7,805 nt of DNA, from positions 1 to 7,805 of the forward strand of contig JAISRI010000176.1 of the NCBI GenBank assembly GCA_031273735.1, in the 5' to 3' direction. The DNA comes from Helicobacteraceae bacterium. Lineage in GTDB: Bacteria > Campylobacterota > Campylobacteria > Campylobacterales > SZUA-545. Shown here piece after piece: positions 1 to 5,071 of the stretch. A program made the translations under genes and the position numbers. Each line of letters opens with the position of its first letter. Position 1 is the first letter of the stretch. The notes under the pieces are model-generated. The model was given only the letters and a program-made list of their open reading frames with translations. It made no database searches and was not told the DNA's origin.

Positions 1-69
1 AAACGGCTTGATCGCCTCTACAAAAACGCCGCCAGCATCGATATCCACGCCCGCTTCTTTATAATCCAT
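1..69 (-). CDS. purM: PurM N-terminus (phosphoribosylformylglycinamidine cyclo-ligase), partial
   Basis: The minus strand from 69 down to the window edge reads 23 open codons beginning MDYKEAGVDIDAG and ending in VEAIKPF. This matches the conserved PurM N-terminus (YkxAGVDIdaG...V..IKP). PurM is the cytoplasmic AIR synthetase of de novo purine synthesis; it closes formylglycinamidine ribonucleotide to aminoimidazole ribonucleotide using ATP. The ATG start is supported by a Shine-Dalgarno AAAGG (plus-strand positions 77-81) 7 nt upstream, and by a possible GCTAAAATCC -10 box at 103-94. Only about 7% of a normal ~330-residue protein is inside the window, so the catalytic region is not visible. 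The gene is transcribed divergently from the speE-like gene. Identification rests on the N-terminal motif alone, but that motif is distinctive. Confidence 0.85.
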   Translation of the reverse strand, partial: MDYKEAGVDIDAGGVFVEAIKPF

Positions 70-93
70 CTTATCGCCTTTGAATTAAAGCGA

Positions 94-121
94 GGATTTT
101 AGCTTTACGAGGATAAAATCC
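94..121. promoter_or_regulatory. Divergent promoter region, purM / speE-like gene
   Basis: Plus-strand 96-101 is ATTTTA, which read on the minus strand gives GC-TAAAAT-CC, a campylobacterote-like -10 box facing purM. Plus-strand 114-119 is TAAAAT, facing the speE-like gene. The two are back to back with exactly 12 bp between them, within an 8-bp inverted repeat (GGATTTTA 94-101, TAAAATCC 114-121). No good -35 boxes are visible, as is usual in this phylum. The purM leader would be about 20 nt. Promoter function is inferred from motif and position only. Confidence 0.5.
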
Positions 122-176
122 ACGTTATGACTATGAATTAGCTTTACAACGATAAAATTCTATGTATGACTATGAA
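99..176 (+). repeat. 39-bp tandem duplication spanning the speE-like start
   Basis: Two directly adjacent 39-bp units, 99-137 and 138-176, match at 32 of 39 positions by hand alignment. Both begin TTAGCTTTAC, contain GATAAAAT and end ATGACTATGAA. Each carries a TAAAAT box (114-119 and 153-158) and an ATG at the same place (127 and 166). The ATG of unit 1 is in frame with the gene but meets TAG at 139 after four codons, so only unit 2 opens the gene. Unit 1 retains GAGGA at 109-113; in unit 2 this has become AACGA. Confidence 0.85.
153..158 (+). promoter_or_regulatory. Possible second -10 box for the speE-like gene
   Basis: GATAAAAT at 151-158 is the duplicated copy of the box at 114-119. A start site 7-8 nt downstream would fall at about 165-166, directly on the ATG, giving a leaderless message. 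Use of the upstream copy would give a roughly 40-nt leader. No Shine-Dalgarno is visible before 166. Which box is used cannot be told from the sequence. Confidence 0.35.
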
Positions 177-774
177 AAAGATAATGGCGGAAACGGCGGC
201 GCATATACCGCTATGCGTTATTGATAAGCCTCGATCAACGTTGGTTTTGGGGGAGGGGGTTGGGGGAAACCTGTTGGACGAAATAGCCAAACACAAAACG
301 ACGATTACGGTTTGCTCGCTTCGCGGCGCGGATTTTGACTATGACGAAAACGCAATCGTGTGGAAAAGCGGTTCTATAGCGACCAACGCGGAATCGCTAA
401 ACGCAAAATACGACGCGATCATCGATCTAAGAGGACAAAAGCCAAACAACGACGAAGCAAAAACGCTTTTAACGAAGTTATCCGAAGGCGGCGTTTTGCT
501 AAAAGCGTTTGGCGCGTTAGATAGCGAGCGCCTTAAAGCCTACCAATCGTGCCGTTTCGTAATACCTTGCGCTTTAAGCGCGTTCGCTCCGCTAGACGGC
601 GCTATAAACGGCTATATTTTCGCCTCCAAAAAGCCGCACCCAACCGCCGATCTAAAGCTCCAAAAGGCGGATATGTTAGACGATTTGGATTACTATTCGG
701 TCGAAACGCATAACGCCGCGTTCGCTATCCCGCCTTTTATTTTCGCGCAATTTGGCGAGCTGATCAAAAATTAA
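166..774 (+). CDS. speE: Spermidine synthase-like protein, short form without N-terminal domain
   Basis: A 202-residue protein resembling the C-terminal two thirds of campylobacterote SpeE, the cytoplasmic aminopropyltransferase that makes spermidine from putrescine and decarboxylated SAM. Visible signs are a glycine-rich nucleotide loop LGEGVGG at residues 28-34 after a beta-strand, a following strand ending IID (85-87), the GYIFASKKPHP block (149-159), and a C-terminal YYSVETHNAAFAIP (176-189) that matches the conserved SpeE ending YY..E.H.AAFALP. The N-terminal beta-strand domain of about 60 residues found in ~260-residue SpeE is missing, and no extra coding sequence for it precedes the ATG (TAG at 139 is in frame). 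ATG codons at 166, 172 and 184 all lack a Shine-Dalgarno; 166 is the longest choice and 172 or 184 are possible. Activity is uncertain, because the acidic active-site segment seen in classical SpeE (VDSSDP-like) reads IIDLRGQKP. It may be a degenerate or repurposed SpeE. Confidence 0.7.
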   Translation: MTMKKIMAETAAHIPLCVIDKPRSTLVLGEGVGGNLLDEIAKHKTTITVCSLRGADFDYDENAIVWKSGSIATNAESLNAKYDAIIDLRGQKPNNDEAKTLLTKLSEGGVLLKAFGALDSERLKAYQSCRFVIPCALSAFAPLDGAINGYIFASKKPHPTADLKLQKADMLDDLDYYSVETHNAAFAIPPFIFAQFGELIKN

Positions 775-800
775 AAGAGAGTTCGCCTTTCAACCCGCCG

Positions 801-860
801 ATGATAGAATTAGCTATGCAAACGATCTTTACGCGCTTTAGCGTCCCCGTAAAACTTTAA
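801..860 (+). CDS. Possible 19-codon leader ORF overlapping tgt start
   Basis: From ATG at 801 the frame MIELAMQTIFTRFSVPVKL runs to TAA at 858-860; a second in-frame ATG is at 816. The stop shares its last base with the tgt start codon (TAATG), an arrangement typical of translational coupling. No Shine-Dalgarno precedes either ATG, and no protein family is recognisable at this length. A possible -10 at 805-810 would put the transcript start near 817, leaving out both ATG codons (801 and, narrowly, 816). It may therefore be chance. Confidence 0.2.
   Translation: MIELAMQTIFTRFSVPVKL
805..810 (+). promoter_or_regulatory. Possible -10 box for tgt
   Basis: GATAGAAT at 803-810 resembles the GATAAAAT boxes at 112-119 and 151-158 and lies about 50 nt before the tgt ATG. 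It has no recognisable -35. tgt could equally be read through from the speE-like gene, since no terminator is visible between them. Confidence 0.3.
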
Positions 861-1993
861 TGCGTTTTGTTTTAGAAAAGACCGATAGCGCCGCTCGCGC
901 GGCGAGAATGGAGCTTGAAAACGGCGCGATCGAAACGCCGGTTTTTATGCCCGTAGGAACCGCCGGCGCGGTGAAATCGCTAGACGCGATCGACCTAAAT
1001 AATATATTAAAACCGCAAATTATCCTCGCCAACACCTATCACCTCTATTTGCGACCGGGCGCGGAGGCGGTGGAACGTTTTGGCAAATTGCGCGGCTGGA
1101 CGGGATTTAACGGCTTGTTTCTTACAGACAGCGGCGGCTTTCAGGCTTTTAGTCTAAAAAGCGCGAAAATCGGCGACGATGGGGTGAAGTTTCAAAGCCA
1201 TATAGACGGATCGCCGCATTTTTTTACTCCGCAAAAGGCGATCGAAACACAACGCAAATTAGGAAGCGATATTATGATGGTTTTAGACGACGTACCCGCC
1301 CTGCCCGCAAAACCTAAACGGCTAAGGGAGTCCGTCGAGCGCACAAGCGCGTGGGCGCGGGATAGTCTTGAATATCTCGTTCAAACGCGCGAAAAAGGCG
1401 AGGCGTTAAACCAAAACCTATTCGCGATCGTTCAGGGCGGTACCGATAAAGTCTTTCGAGCAAAAAGCGCGGCAGAGCTTACGGCGATCGAGTATAACGG
1501 CTTTGGCTTCGACGGCTACGCGATTGGGGGGCTTAGCGTGGGAGAAAGCGCGGAGGAGATGTATAAAACGATCGACTTCGTCGCGCCGCTTTTACCCGCC
1601 GATAAACCGCGCTATCTGATGGGGGTCGGAACGCCCGAAAACCTGATCGAAGGGATCGATCGCGGAGTAGATATGTTCGATTGCGTTATGCCCACGCGCA
1701 ACGCCCGAAACGGAACGCTTTTCACGAGTTTTGGCAAGATCAATATCAAACAATCCCGCTACGCGCTTGAAAACGCGCCGATCGATCCGTCGTGCGATTG
1801 TTATACCTGCAAAAACTACTCGCTAGGCTATCTAAACCATCTATTTCGATCGGGCGAGCTGACCTACTACCGCCTAGCCACGCTCCATAATCTTCATTAC
1901 TATCTAACGCTAACGCGATCGGCGCGATCGGCTATATTAAACGGCGAATGGCAAGCGTTCAAAAACGAGTTTTACGCTAAAAGAGCGCAATAA
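860..1993 (+). CDS. tgt: tRNA-guanine(34) transglycosylase (Tgt)
   Basis: A 377-residue cytoplasmic enzyme that swaps guanine-34 of GUN-anticodon tRNAs (Tyr, His, Asn, Asp) for preQ1 on the way to queuosine. The length is normal for bacterial Tgt. Visible features are the N-terminal MxFxLexTD...ETPVFMPVGT block (1-34), NTYHLYLRPG (58-67), TDSGGFQAFSL with the substrate-binding Asp90 (89-99), VQGG (191-194), GGLSVGE (223-229), and DMFDCVMPTRNARNG (271-285). The last block carries Asp274, by motif the equivalent of the E. coli nucleophile Asp264. The zinc site is complete: Cys312, Cys314, Cys317 and His343 in CxCx2Cx25H spacing. All catalytic and metal residues are present, so the enzyme should be active. 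The ATG at 860 fits the homologues' N-terminus, but it lacks a Shine-Dalgarno and overlaps a short upstream frame by TAATG. The next gene is 224 bp away. Confidence 0.97.
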   Translation: MRFVLEKTDSAARAARMELENGAIETPVFMPVGTAGAVKSLDAIDLNNILKPQIILANTYHLYLRPGAEAVERFGKLRGWTGFNGLFLTDSGGFQAFSLKSAKIGDDGVKFQSHIDGSPHFFTPQKAIETQRKLGSDIMMVLDDVPALPAKPKRLRESVERTSAWARDSLEYLVQTREKGEALNQNLFAIVQGGTDKVFRAKSAAELTAIEYNGFGFDGYAIGGLSVGESAEEMYKTIDFVAPLLPADKPRYLMGVGTPENLIEGIDRGVDMFDCVMPTRNARNGTLFTSFGKINIKQSRYALENAPIDPSCDCYTCKNYSLGYLNHLFRSGELTYYRLATLHNLHYYLTLTRSARSAILNGEWQAFKNEFYAKRAQ

Positions 1994-2053
1994 ATCAGAA
2001 TTTGCCTTGCTAAAAGGCGGGTTTAGAAGCGCGGCGACTTTCGCGAATTGCCG

Positions 2054-2068
2054 CCGCGAGTTTCGCGG
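2054..2068. repeat. Small perfect hairpin in the tgt-nmt1 gap
   Basis: CCGCGA-GTT-TCGCGG is a 6-bp GC-rich stem with a 3-nt loop, lying 61 bp after the tgt stop. No T-run follows, so it is not a standard rho-independent terminator. The rest of the GC-rich first half of this gap (1994-2120) holds no ORF, RNA gene or clear terminator that I can see. Confidence 0.4.
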
Positions 2069-2129
2069 TTGCGCGATCGGCGAGGCTTTTCATAGGCGCG
2101 AATTACGCTGTTGCGGGCTTTTGACGACC

Positions 2130-2135
2130 TAAAAT
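2130..2135 (+). promoter_or_regulatory. Possible -10 box for the substrate-binding protein gene
   Basis: CC-TAAAAT-AATTG lies at the switch from GC-rich to AT-rich sequence, about 85 nt before the start codon. An alternative -10 is TATTAT at 2182-2187, nearer the gene. Neither has a convincing -35. Confidence 0.35.
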
Positions 2136-2147
2136 AATTGTTGTTAT

Positions 2148-2173
2148 TCGATTATCTTGAGTATATCAATCGA
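2148..2173. promoter_or_regulatory. Possible operator: TCGATT-N14-AATCGA dyad
   Basis: A perfect 6-bp inverted repeat, TCGATT (2148-2153) and AATCGA (2168-2173), has arm centres 20 bp apart, about two helical turns. It lies between the two candidate -10 boxes and the Shine-Dalgarno of the substrate-binding protein gene. That position suits a dimeric repressor, but no regulator gene is in the window and the arms are short. Confidence 0.3.
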
Positions 2174-2206
2174 GTTTATTGTATTATTCCGCCACAGAAC
2201 TAAAAC

Positions 2207-2211
2207 GGAGG
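2207..2211 (+). promoter_or_regulatory. Shine-Dalgarno that fixes the binding-protein start at 2218
   Basis: GGAGG sits 6 nt before ATG 2218. An in-frame ATG at 2179 would add 13 residues ahead of the twin-arginine signal and has no ribosome site, so 2218 is the true start. Confidence 0.85.
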
Positions 2212-2217
2212 CAAAAT

Positions 2218-3237
2218 ATGTCGCAAATTACGCGAAGGGAGTTTTTGAAGGTTACGGGAACGGTCGGCGCGTTAGCCTATCTTTCGCCGTTAGAGGCGTT
2301 GGCGGCTAAAAATATACCCGCGACGCTTGCGATCGCTTCGACTAATTATAGTTGGTCGGTCGCGTTTGTCGCTAAAACGGGCGGTTATTGGGAGAAAAAC
2401 GGCGTAGAGGTTACGGAGCGCGATTTTACCAACGGTCGCGACGCGATGCAGGCGATGCTCGCGGATTCCGCCACTTTTTCCACGACGACGGATACGCCGC
2501 TAGTCTTTTCGCTCTTGCGCGGCATTTCGCTTCACGCGGTTTTGGATTTCACGCGCCACACGCGGGATATGGTGATCGCGTCGATAGAGGGGCGCGGCGT
2601 TAGCGCGAGCGATCCGCAATCGCTTAAAGGCAAAACGATCGGAACGCCCACAGGCACAAGCGGGCAGTATCTCGTTTCCAGATACCTTAAATACGCGGGT
2701 TTGAAAGATAGCGACGTAACGCTTATCAATATCGCGCCGTCCGATCTGGTCAATACTCTAATTCGCGGAGATATAGACGCGTTTTCGTGGTCGCTTACGT
2801 CGGCTAAGGCGGCGATCGATAAAAGCGGCGGCAAAGCGTTTATACTTACGCAAGAGGGATTTGAAAAGTTCTTTGTTTCCCACCACTTGCTGCTTACCAA
2901 CGATCAGACGATCGCAAAACGCGGCGAGCTATTGGAGCGAACGGTTAAGGCGTTTTTGGACGCGGACAAACGGATAAAAGAAGATCCAAAATGGGCGGAT
3001 TTAATAAGCGCTCGGATTCGTATGCCCGCGGAAGAGATTCAAAGCTCCGCTAAACATCTCGATTTCAGCGTTAATTTTAACGAATCGCTTATCGACGATC
3101 TTGTCGTTGAAGCGCAGTGGGCGATCGAGTCGGGGCTTTCGCCCGAACCAAAAGGCGATCTTCGTAAGATTTTGCGCGGCGCAATTTACGAACGACCGCT
3201 TAAAAAGATCGCCGCCGATCGCGTTAATCTCTCGTAG
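2218..3237 (+). CDS. Tat-exported ABC substrate-binding protein, NMT1/SsuA/TauA-like
   Basis: A 339-residue periplasmic solute-binding protein of the NitT/TauT (NMT1/THI5-like) class, the capture subunit of the importer encoded downstream. Residues 5-29 form a twin-arginine signal: TRREFLK (5-11), a hydrophobic stretch (about 12-23), and ALA (27-29) as likely signal-peptidase site. The mature part opens with a strand (ATLAIAS, 35-41) and a first-lobe segment AKTGGYWEKNGVEV (52-65), as in SsuA-like proteins. The SLKGKTIGTPTGTSGQ block (135-150) and the hinge/second-lobe region APSDLVNTLIRGDIDAF (173-189) also match the family. There is no lipobox cysteine. The ligand cannot be predicted; the family binds alkanesulfonates, taurine, nitrate, aromatic acids and thiamine precursors. 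The ATPase and permease genes lie 1.1 kb further on the same strand, separated by a hydrolase gene on the other strand. Tat export is uncommon for this family and is the odd feature. Confidence 0.88.
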   Translation: MSQITRREFLKVTGTVGALAYLSPLEALAAKNIPATLAIASTNYSWSVAFVAKTGGYWEKNGVEVTERDFTNGRDAMQAMLADSATFSTTTDTPLVFSLLRGISLHAVLDFTRHTRDMVIASIEGRGVSASDPQSLKGKTIGTPTGTSGQYLVSRYLKYAGLKDSDVTLINIAPSDLVNTLIRGDIDAFSWSLTSAKAAIDKSGGKAFILTQEGFEKFFVSHHLLLTNDQTIAKRGELLERTVKAFLDADKRIKEDPKWADLISARIRMPAEEIQSSAKHLDFSVNFNESLIDDLVVEAQWAIESGLSPEPKGDLRKILRGAIYERPLKKIAADRVNLS

Positions 3238-3243
3238 AACGAG

Positions 3244-3270
3244 GGGCGCGCCAAACGAATCGGCGCGCTC
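3244..3270. terminator. Stem-loop between convergent genes, possible terminator
   Basis: GGGCGCGCC (3244-3252) pairs with GGCGCGCTC (3262-3270): nine pairs including one G-T wobble, with a 9-nt loop. It lies in the 41-bp gap between the stops of the binding-protein gene and the convergent hydrolase gene, where a bidirectional terminator would be expected. There is no immediate T-run; on the plus strand TTTAGATTTTT begins only about 8 nt later, inside the end of the hydrolase gene. Confidence 0.4.
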
Positions 3271-3278
3271 GACGCGGT

Positions 3279-4214
3279 TTAGATTTTTAGGTTGAAAACC
3301 TTTACGGCTGTTCGCCACTCTATATTTTCGCGTTCCTCCGAAGTAACGTTTGCCTGATCGAGTAGGTTTAAGTGGCGCTGATAGCAATCGGCGGGTTCTC
3401 TTACCCAACGAGTTATGCAGCACCAATCGCTACCGAACATAATTCGATCGGAGCCGATTGCGTCTATAGCGCGGCGCAGATGGTTGGCGTTGGTATCCAC
3501 AATATCAAAATAAACGTTGGCGTTGCGCATAGCGACCATAAGAGCGTTATCAAAAAGCGATTCAAAACCGCGTCCCATTTTCGTCAAAATAATCGGAACT
3601 CGCGGATACTCTCCCGCGATCTCGTCTACCCAAAGCGGATCGCCGTAAAAGAGATTATGGGGAAACTGCGTCCAAGCGGTCTGTATCTGAATGGGCGCTT
3701 TGTATTCGTTAAGCGCGTCGAAGATCAAGCGGAAATCCTCCAAAATGTTGTCCGGATTGACCTCGCTGGTAAATACTCGCGCGAAAAACTCGCCTACGCC
3801 GACTAAACCTAAATCCTCTATGCCGCGCCTGATCTCTTTAACCGCAAACTCTCTGTAGCGCGGCGCCTCCTCTCGCGTAGGCATCCGATTTATAAAATCG
3901 GTATAACGCTGCATTTTGACTAGGCCGAAGAAACGATCGGGGCGTTTGGCTACTTGCGCGGCTACCATATCGTTATCGCCTCTGCCATAATCTTGCTGAA
4001 TAATCGCGTGGGTTACGCCGCGATTATCCATATCGGCGAGCAGCGCGTCGGAAAGATCAATCGGCGGCAGCTTGATACGCTGAGCGTATAGATCGGGGTA
4101 TCTTGTGCGAAACGCGATCTTATCCGATAGCGTTCGTATCTTGTCGCCAAGATTTTCGCTTACCGGCGACGCGCCGATAAGATGACAGTGAGTTTCGATC
4201 AGTTTTCTAGCCAA
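3279..4214 (-). CDS. Amidohydrolase-superfamily enzyme (amidohydrolase_2 / ACMSD-like fold)
   Basis: A 311-residue predicted cytoplasmic TIM-barrel metal hydrolase or decarboxylase. ETHCHL at residues 7-12 is the HxH metal motif of strand 1 (His9, His11), and FGSDW at 260-264 carries the strand-8 aspartate (Asp263). VGVGEFF (138-144, Glu142) suits strand 4. In related amidohydrolase_2 proteins strands 5 and 6 usually end in histidine (PvxiHtg and vvlaHmGg). Here the same positions read APIQIQTAW (Gln178) and IILTKMGRG (Lys212), so the site looks altered, though His186 is nearby. The start is TTG at 4214, chosen because AGAAGGA lies 6 nt upstream. The gene is embedded between, and antisense to, the genes of one ABC importer, so it plausibly processes the imported compound. 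Family-level assignment is firm. The reaction (C-N or C-O hydrolysis, hydration or decarboxylation) is unknown. Confidence 0.85.
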   Translation of the reverse strand: MARKLIETHCHLIGASPVSENLGDKIRTLSDKIAFRTRYPDLYAQRIKLPPIDLSDALLADMDNRGVTHAIIQQDYGRGDNDMVAAQVAKRPDRFFGLVKMQRYTDFINRMPTREEAPRYREFAVKEIRRGIEDLGLVGVGEFFARVFTSEVNPDNILEDFRLIFDALNEYKAPIQIQTAWTQFPHNLFYGDPLWVDEIAGEYPRVPIILTKMGRGFESLFDNALMVAMRNANVYFDIVDTNANHLRRAIDAIGSDRIMFGSDWCCITRWVREPADCYQRHLNLLDQANVTSEERENIEWRTAVKVFNLKI

Positions 4215-4220
4215 CGTGAA

Positions 4221-4227
4221 TCCTTCT
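4221..4227 (-). promoter_or_regulatory. Shine-Dalgarno deciding a TTG start
   Basis: Read on the minus strand this is AGAAGGA, 6 nt before TTG (4214-4212). No ATG in this frame lies near it, so the hydrolase starts at TTG and its initial residue is encoded by a weak start codon. Confidence 0.8.
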
Positions 4228-4247
4228 AATGTAAAGTAAATCGCTTA

Positions 4248-4271
4248 ATTTTATCAAGATTATGCTAAAAT
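4248..4271. promoter_or_regulatory. Divergent promoter region, hydrolase / ABC ATPase
   Basis: ATTTTA at 4248-4253 gives GATAAAAT on the minus strand, a -10 box with a roughly 26-nt leader to the hydrolase Shine-Dalgarno and TTG. TAAAAT at 4266-4271, preceded by TG (4263-4264, extended -10), faces the ATPase with a leader of about 38 nt. The boxes are back to back with 12 bp between, the same arrangement as at 96-119. The plus-strand box lies in GCTAAAATCC, identical to the purM-facing box. The two transcripts could hardly initiate at once. Confidence 0.55.
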
Positions 4272-4290
4272 CCAAGTATGAGCGCAGATA

Positions 4291-4305
4291 AAAATCGCGG
4301 ATTTT
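4291..4305. promoter_or_regulatory. AAAATC-GCG-GATTTT inverted repeat in the ATPase leader
   Basis: A 6-bp perfect dyad with a 3-nt centre lies just before the ribosome site AGGG (4306-4309) and the ATG at 4316. It could be an operator or a weak leader hairpin. GGATTTTA (4299-4306) is also the exact complement of the promoter element TAAAATCC (4266-4273). Function is a guess. Confidence 0.3.
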
Positions 4306-4315
4306 AGGGTAGTAA

Positions 4316-5071
4316 ATGATTGAGTTTCGATCGGTCAGCCGCTGTTTCGAGGGCAAAGACGCGCCGTTTTTAGCGTTGGATAACGTTAGTTTTACTATCG
4401 ATAGCGGCGAGTTTGTCTGCTTACTTGGTCATTCTGGTTGCGGCAAAACTACGTTGCTTCATATATTAGCGGGTTTTATAACGCCTAGCGCGGGCGAAGC
4501 GCTAATTGACGGCAAACGAGTAGAAAAGCCCGCGCCGGATCGTTCGATCGTGTTTCAGGAGTATGCGTTATTTCCTTGGATGAGCGCGATTCAAAACGTC
4601 TCTTTCGGACTGCGATCTTTAGGTATTGGTAAAAAGGAACGAACCGATCGCGCTATAGAGGCGCTAAAAATGGTGCGCTTAGAGGAGTGCGCGCGGCGCT
4701 ATCCCCACGAGCTTAGCGGCGGACAAAGACAGCGGGTAGCGGTGGCGCGATCGCTCGTAACTCGCCCGGCGGTTTTATTGATGGACGAACCTTTCGCGGC
4801 GGTCGACGCGCTTACTCGCGGCGAATTGCAAGGCGATCTATTGCGGCTTTGGAAAGATATAGGCGTAACGATTCTATTCGTAACGCACAGCATAGACGAA
4901 GCGATCTTTTTGGCTGGGCGCGCTGTGGTAATGCGGCGAGGCGCGATCGCGGGGAGCAGAATGATCGCCGCGCCCTATCCGCGTTTGCGCGGATCGCCTG
5001 AGTTTGCTTTCGAGTATCGGGCGATCGAAGAGGCGCTTTACGGCAATACGGAGGAGCTATTAGAAAAATGA
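4316..5071 (+). CDS. ABC transporter ATPase, nitrate/sulfonate/taurine (SsuB/TauB/NrtD) class
   Basis: A 251-residue cytoplasmic ATPase powering the importer. All nucleotide-binding motifs are present: Walker A GHSGCGKTT (38-46), Q-loop Gln81 in VFQEYALFPW (79-88), signature LSGGQRQR (133-140), Walker B VLLMDEPF with Asp157 and Glu158 (153-160), D-loop AAVDAL (161-166) and H-loop His191 (VTHSIDEA). Q-loop context FQEYALFPW and overall length are typical of the NitT/TauT family, and there is no extra regulatory C-terminal domain. A modest ribosome site AGGG lies 6 nt before the ATG. Its TGA stop overlaps the permease ATG (ATGA), implying one transcript and coupled translation. The probable promoter is the TGCTAAAAT box at 4263-4271. 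The partner binding protein lies upstream on the same strand, beyond the antisense hydrolase. Substrate is not readable from this subunit. Confidence 0.95.
   Translation: MIEFRSVSRCFEGKDAPFLALDNVSFTIDSGEFVCLLGHSGCGKTTLLHILAGFITPSAGEALIDGKRVEKPAPDRSIVFQEYALFPWMSAIQNVSFGLRSLGIGKKERTDRAIEALKMVRLEECARRYPHELSGGQRQRVAVARSLVTRPAVLLMDEPFAAVDALTRGELQGDLLRLWKDIGVTILFVTHSIDEAIFLAGRAVVMRRGAIAGSRMIAAPYPRLRGSPEFAFEYRAIEEALYGNTEELLEK

Noticed and set aside
1526..1531. G6 run in tgt as a phase-variation tract
   Set aside because: Campylobacterote contingency tracts are usually longer, and the run encodes conserved Gly-Gly of the active-site region in an essential-type gene frame.
2004..2018. GCCTT...AAGGC stem just after tgt as a terminator
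   Set aside because: The stem is only 5 bp with a 5-nt loop and is followed by CGGG rather than a T-run.
2179..2217. Longer start for the binding protein at ATG 2179
   Set aside because: It has no ribosome site and would put 13 residues before the twin-arginine signal, while GGAGG lies 6 nt before ATG 2218.
2532..2900. 122-codon open frame antisense to the binding-protein gene
   Set aside because: The sense frame is a recognisable protein; the antisense translation has no domain features.
3001..3426. 141-codon open frame on the minus strand across the ends of the binding-protein and hydrolase genes
   Set aside because: It overlaps two clear genes in another frame, is low complexity and basic, and shows no ribosome site or motif.
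3372..3806. 144-codon open frame on the plus strand inside the hydrolase gene
   Set aside because: It lies antisense to a well-supported enzyme, has no family resemblance, and is explained by GC-rich codon structure leaving antisense frames open.
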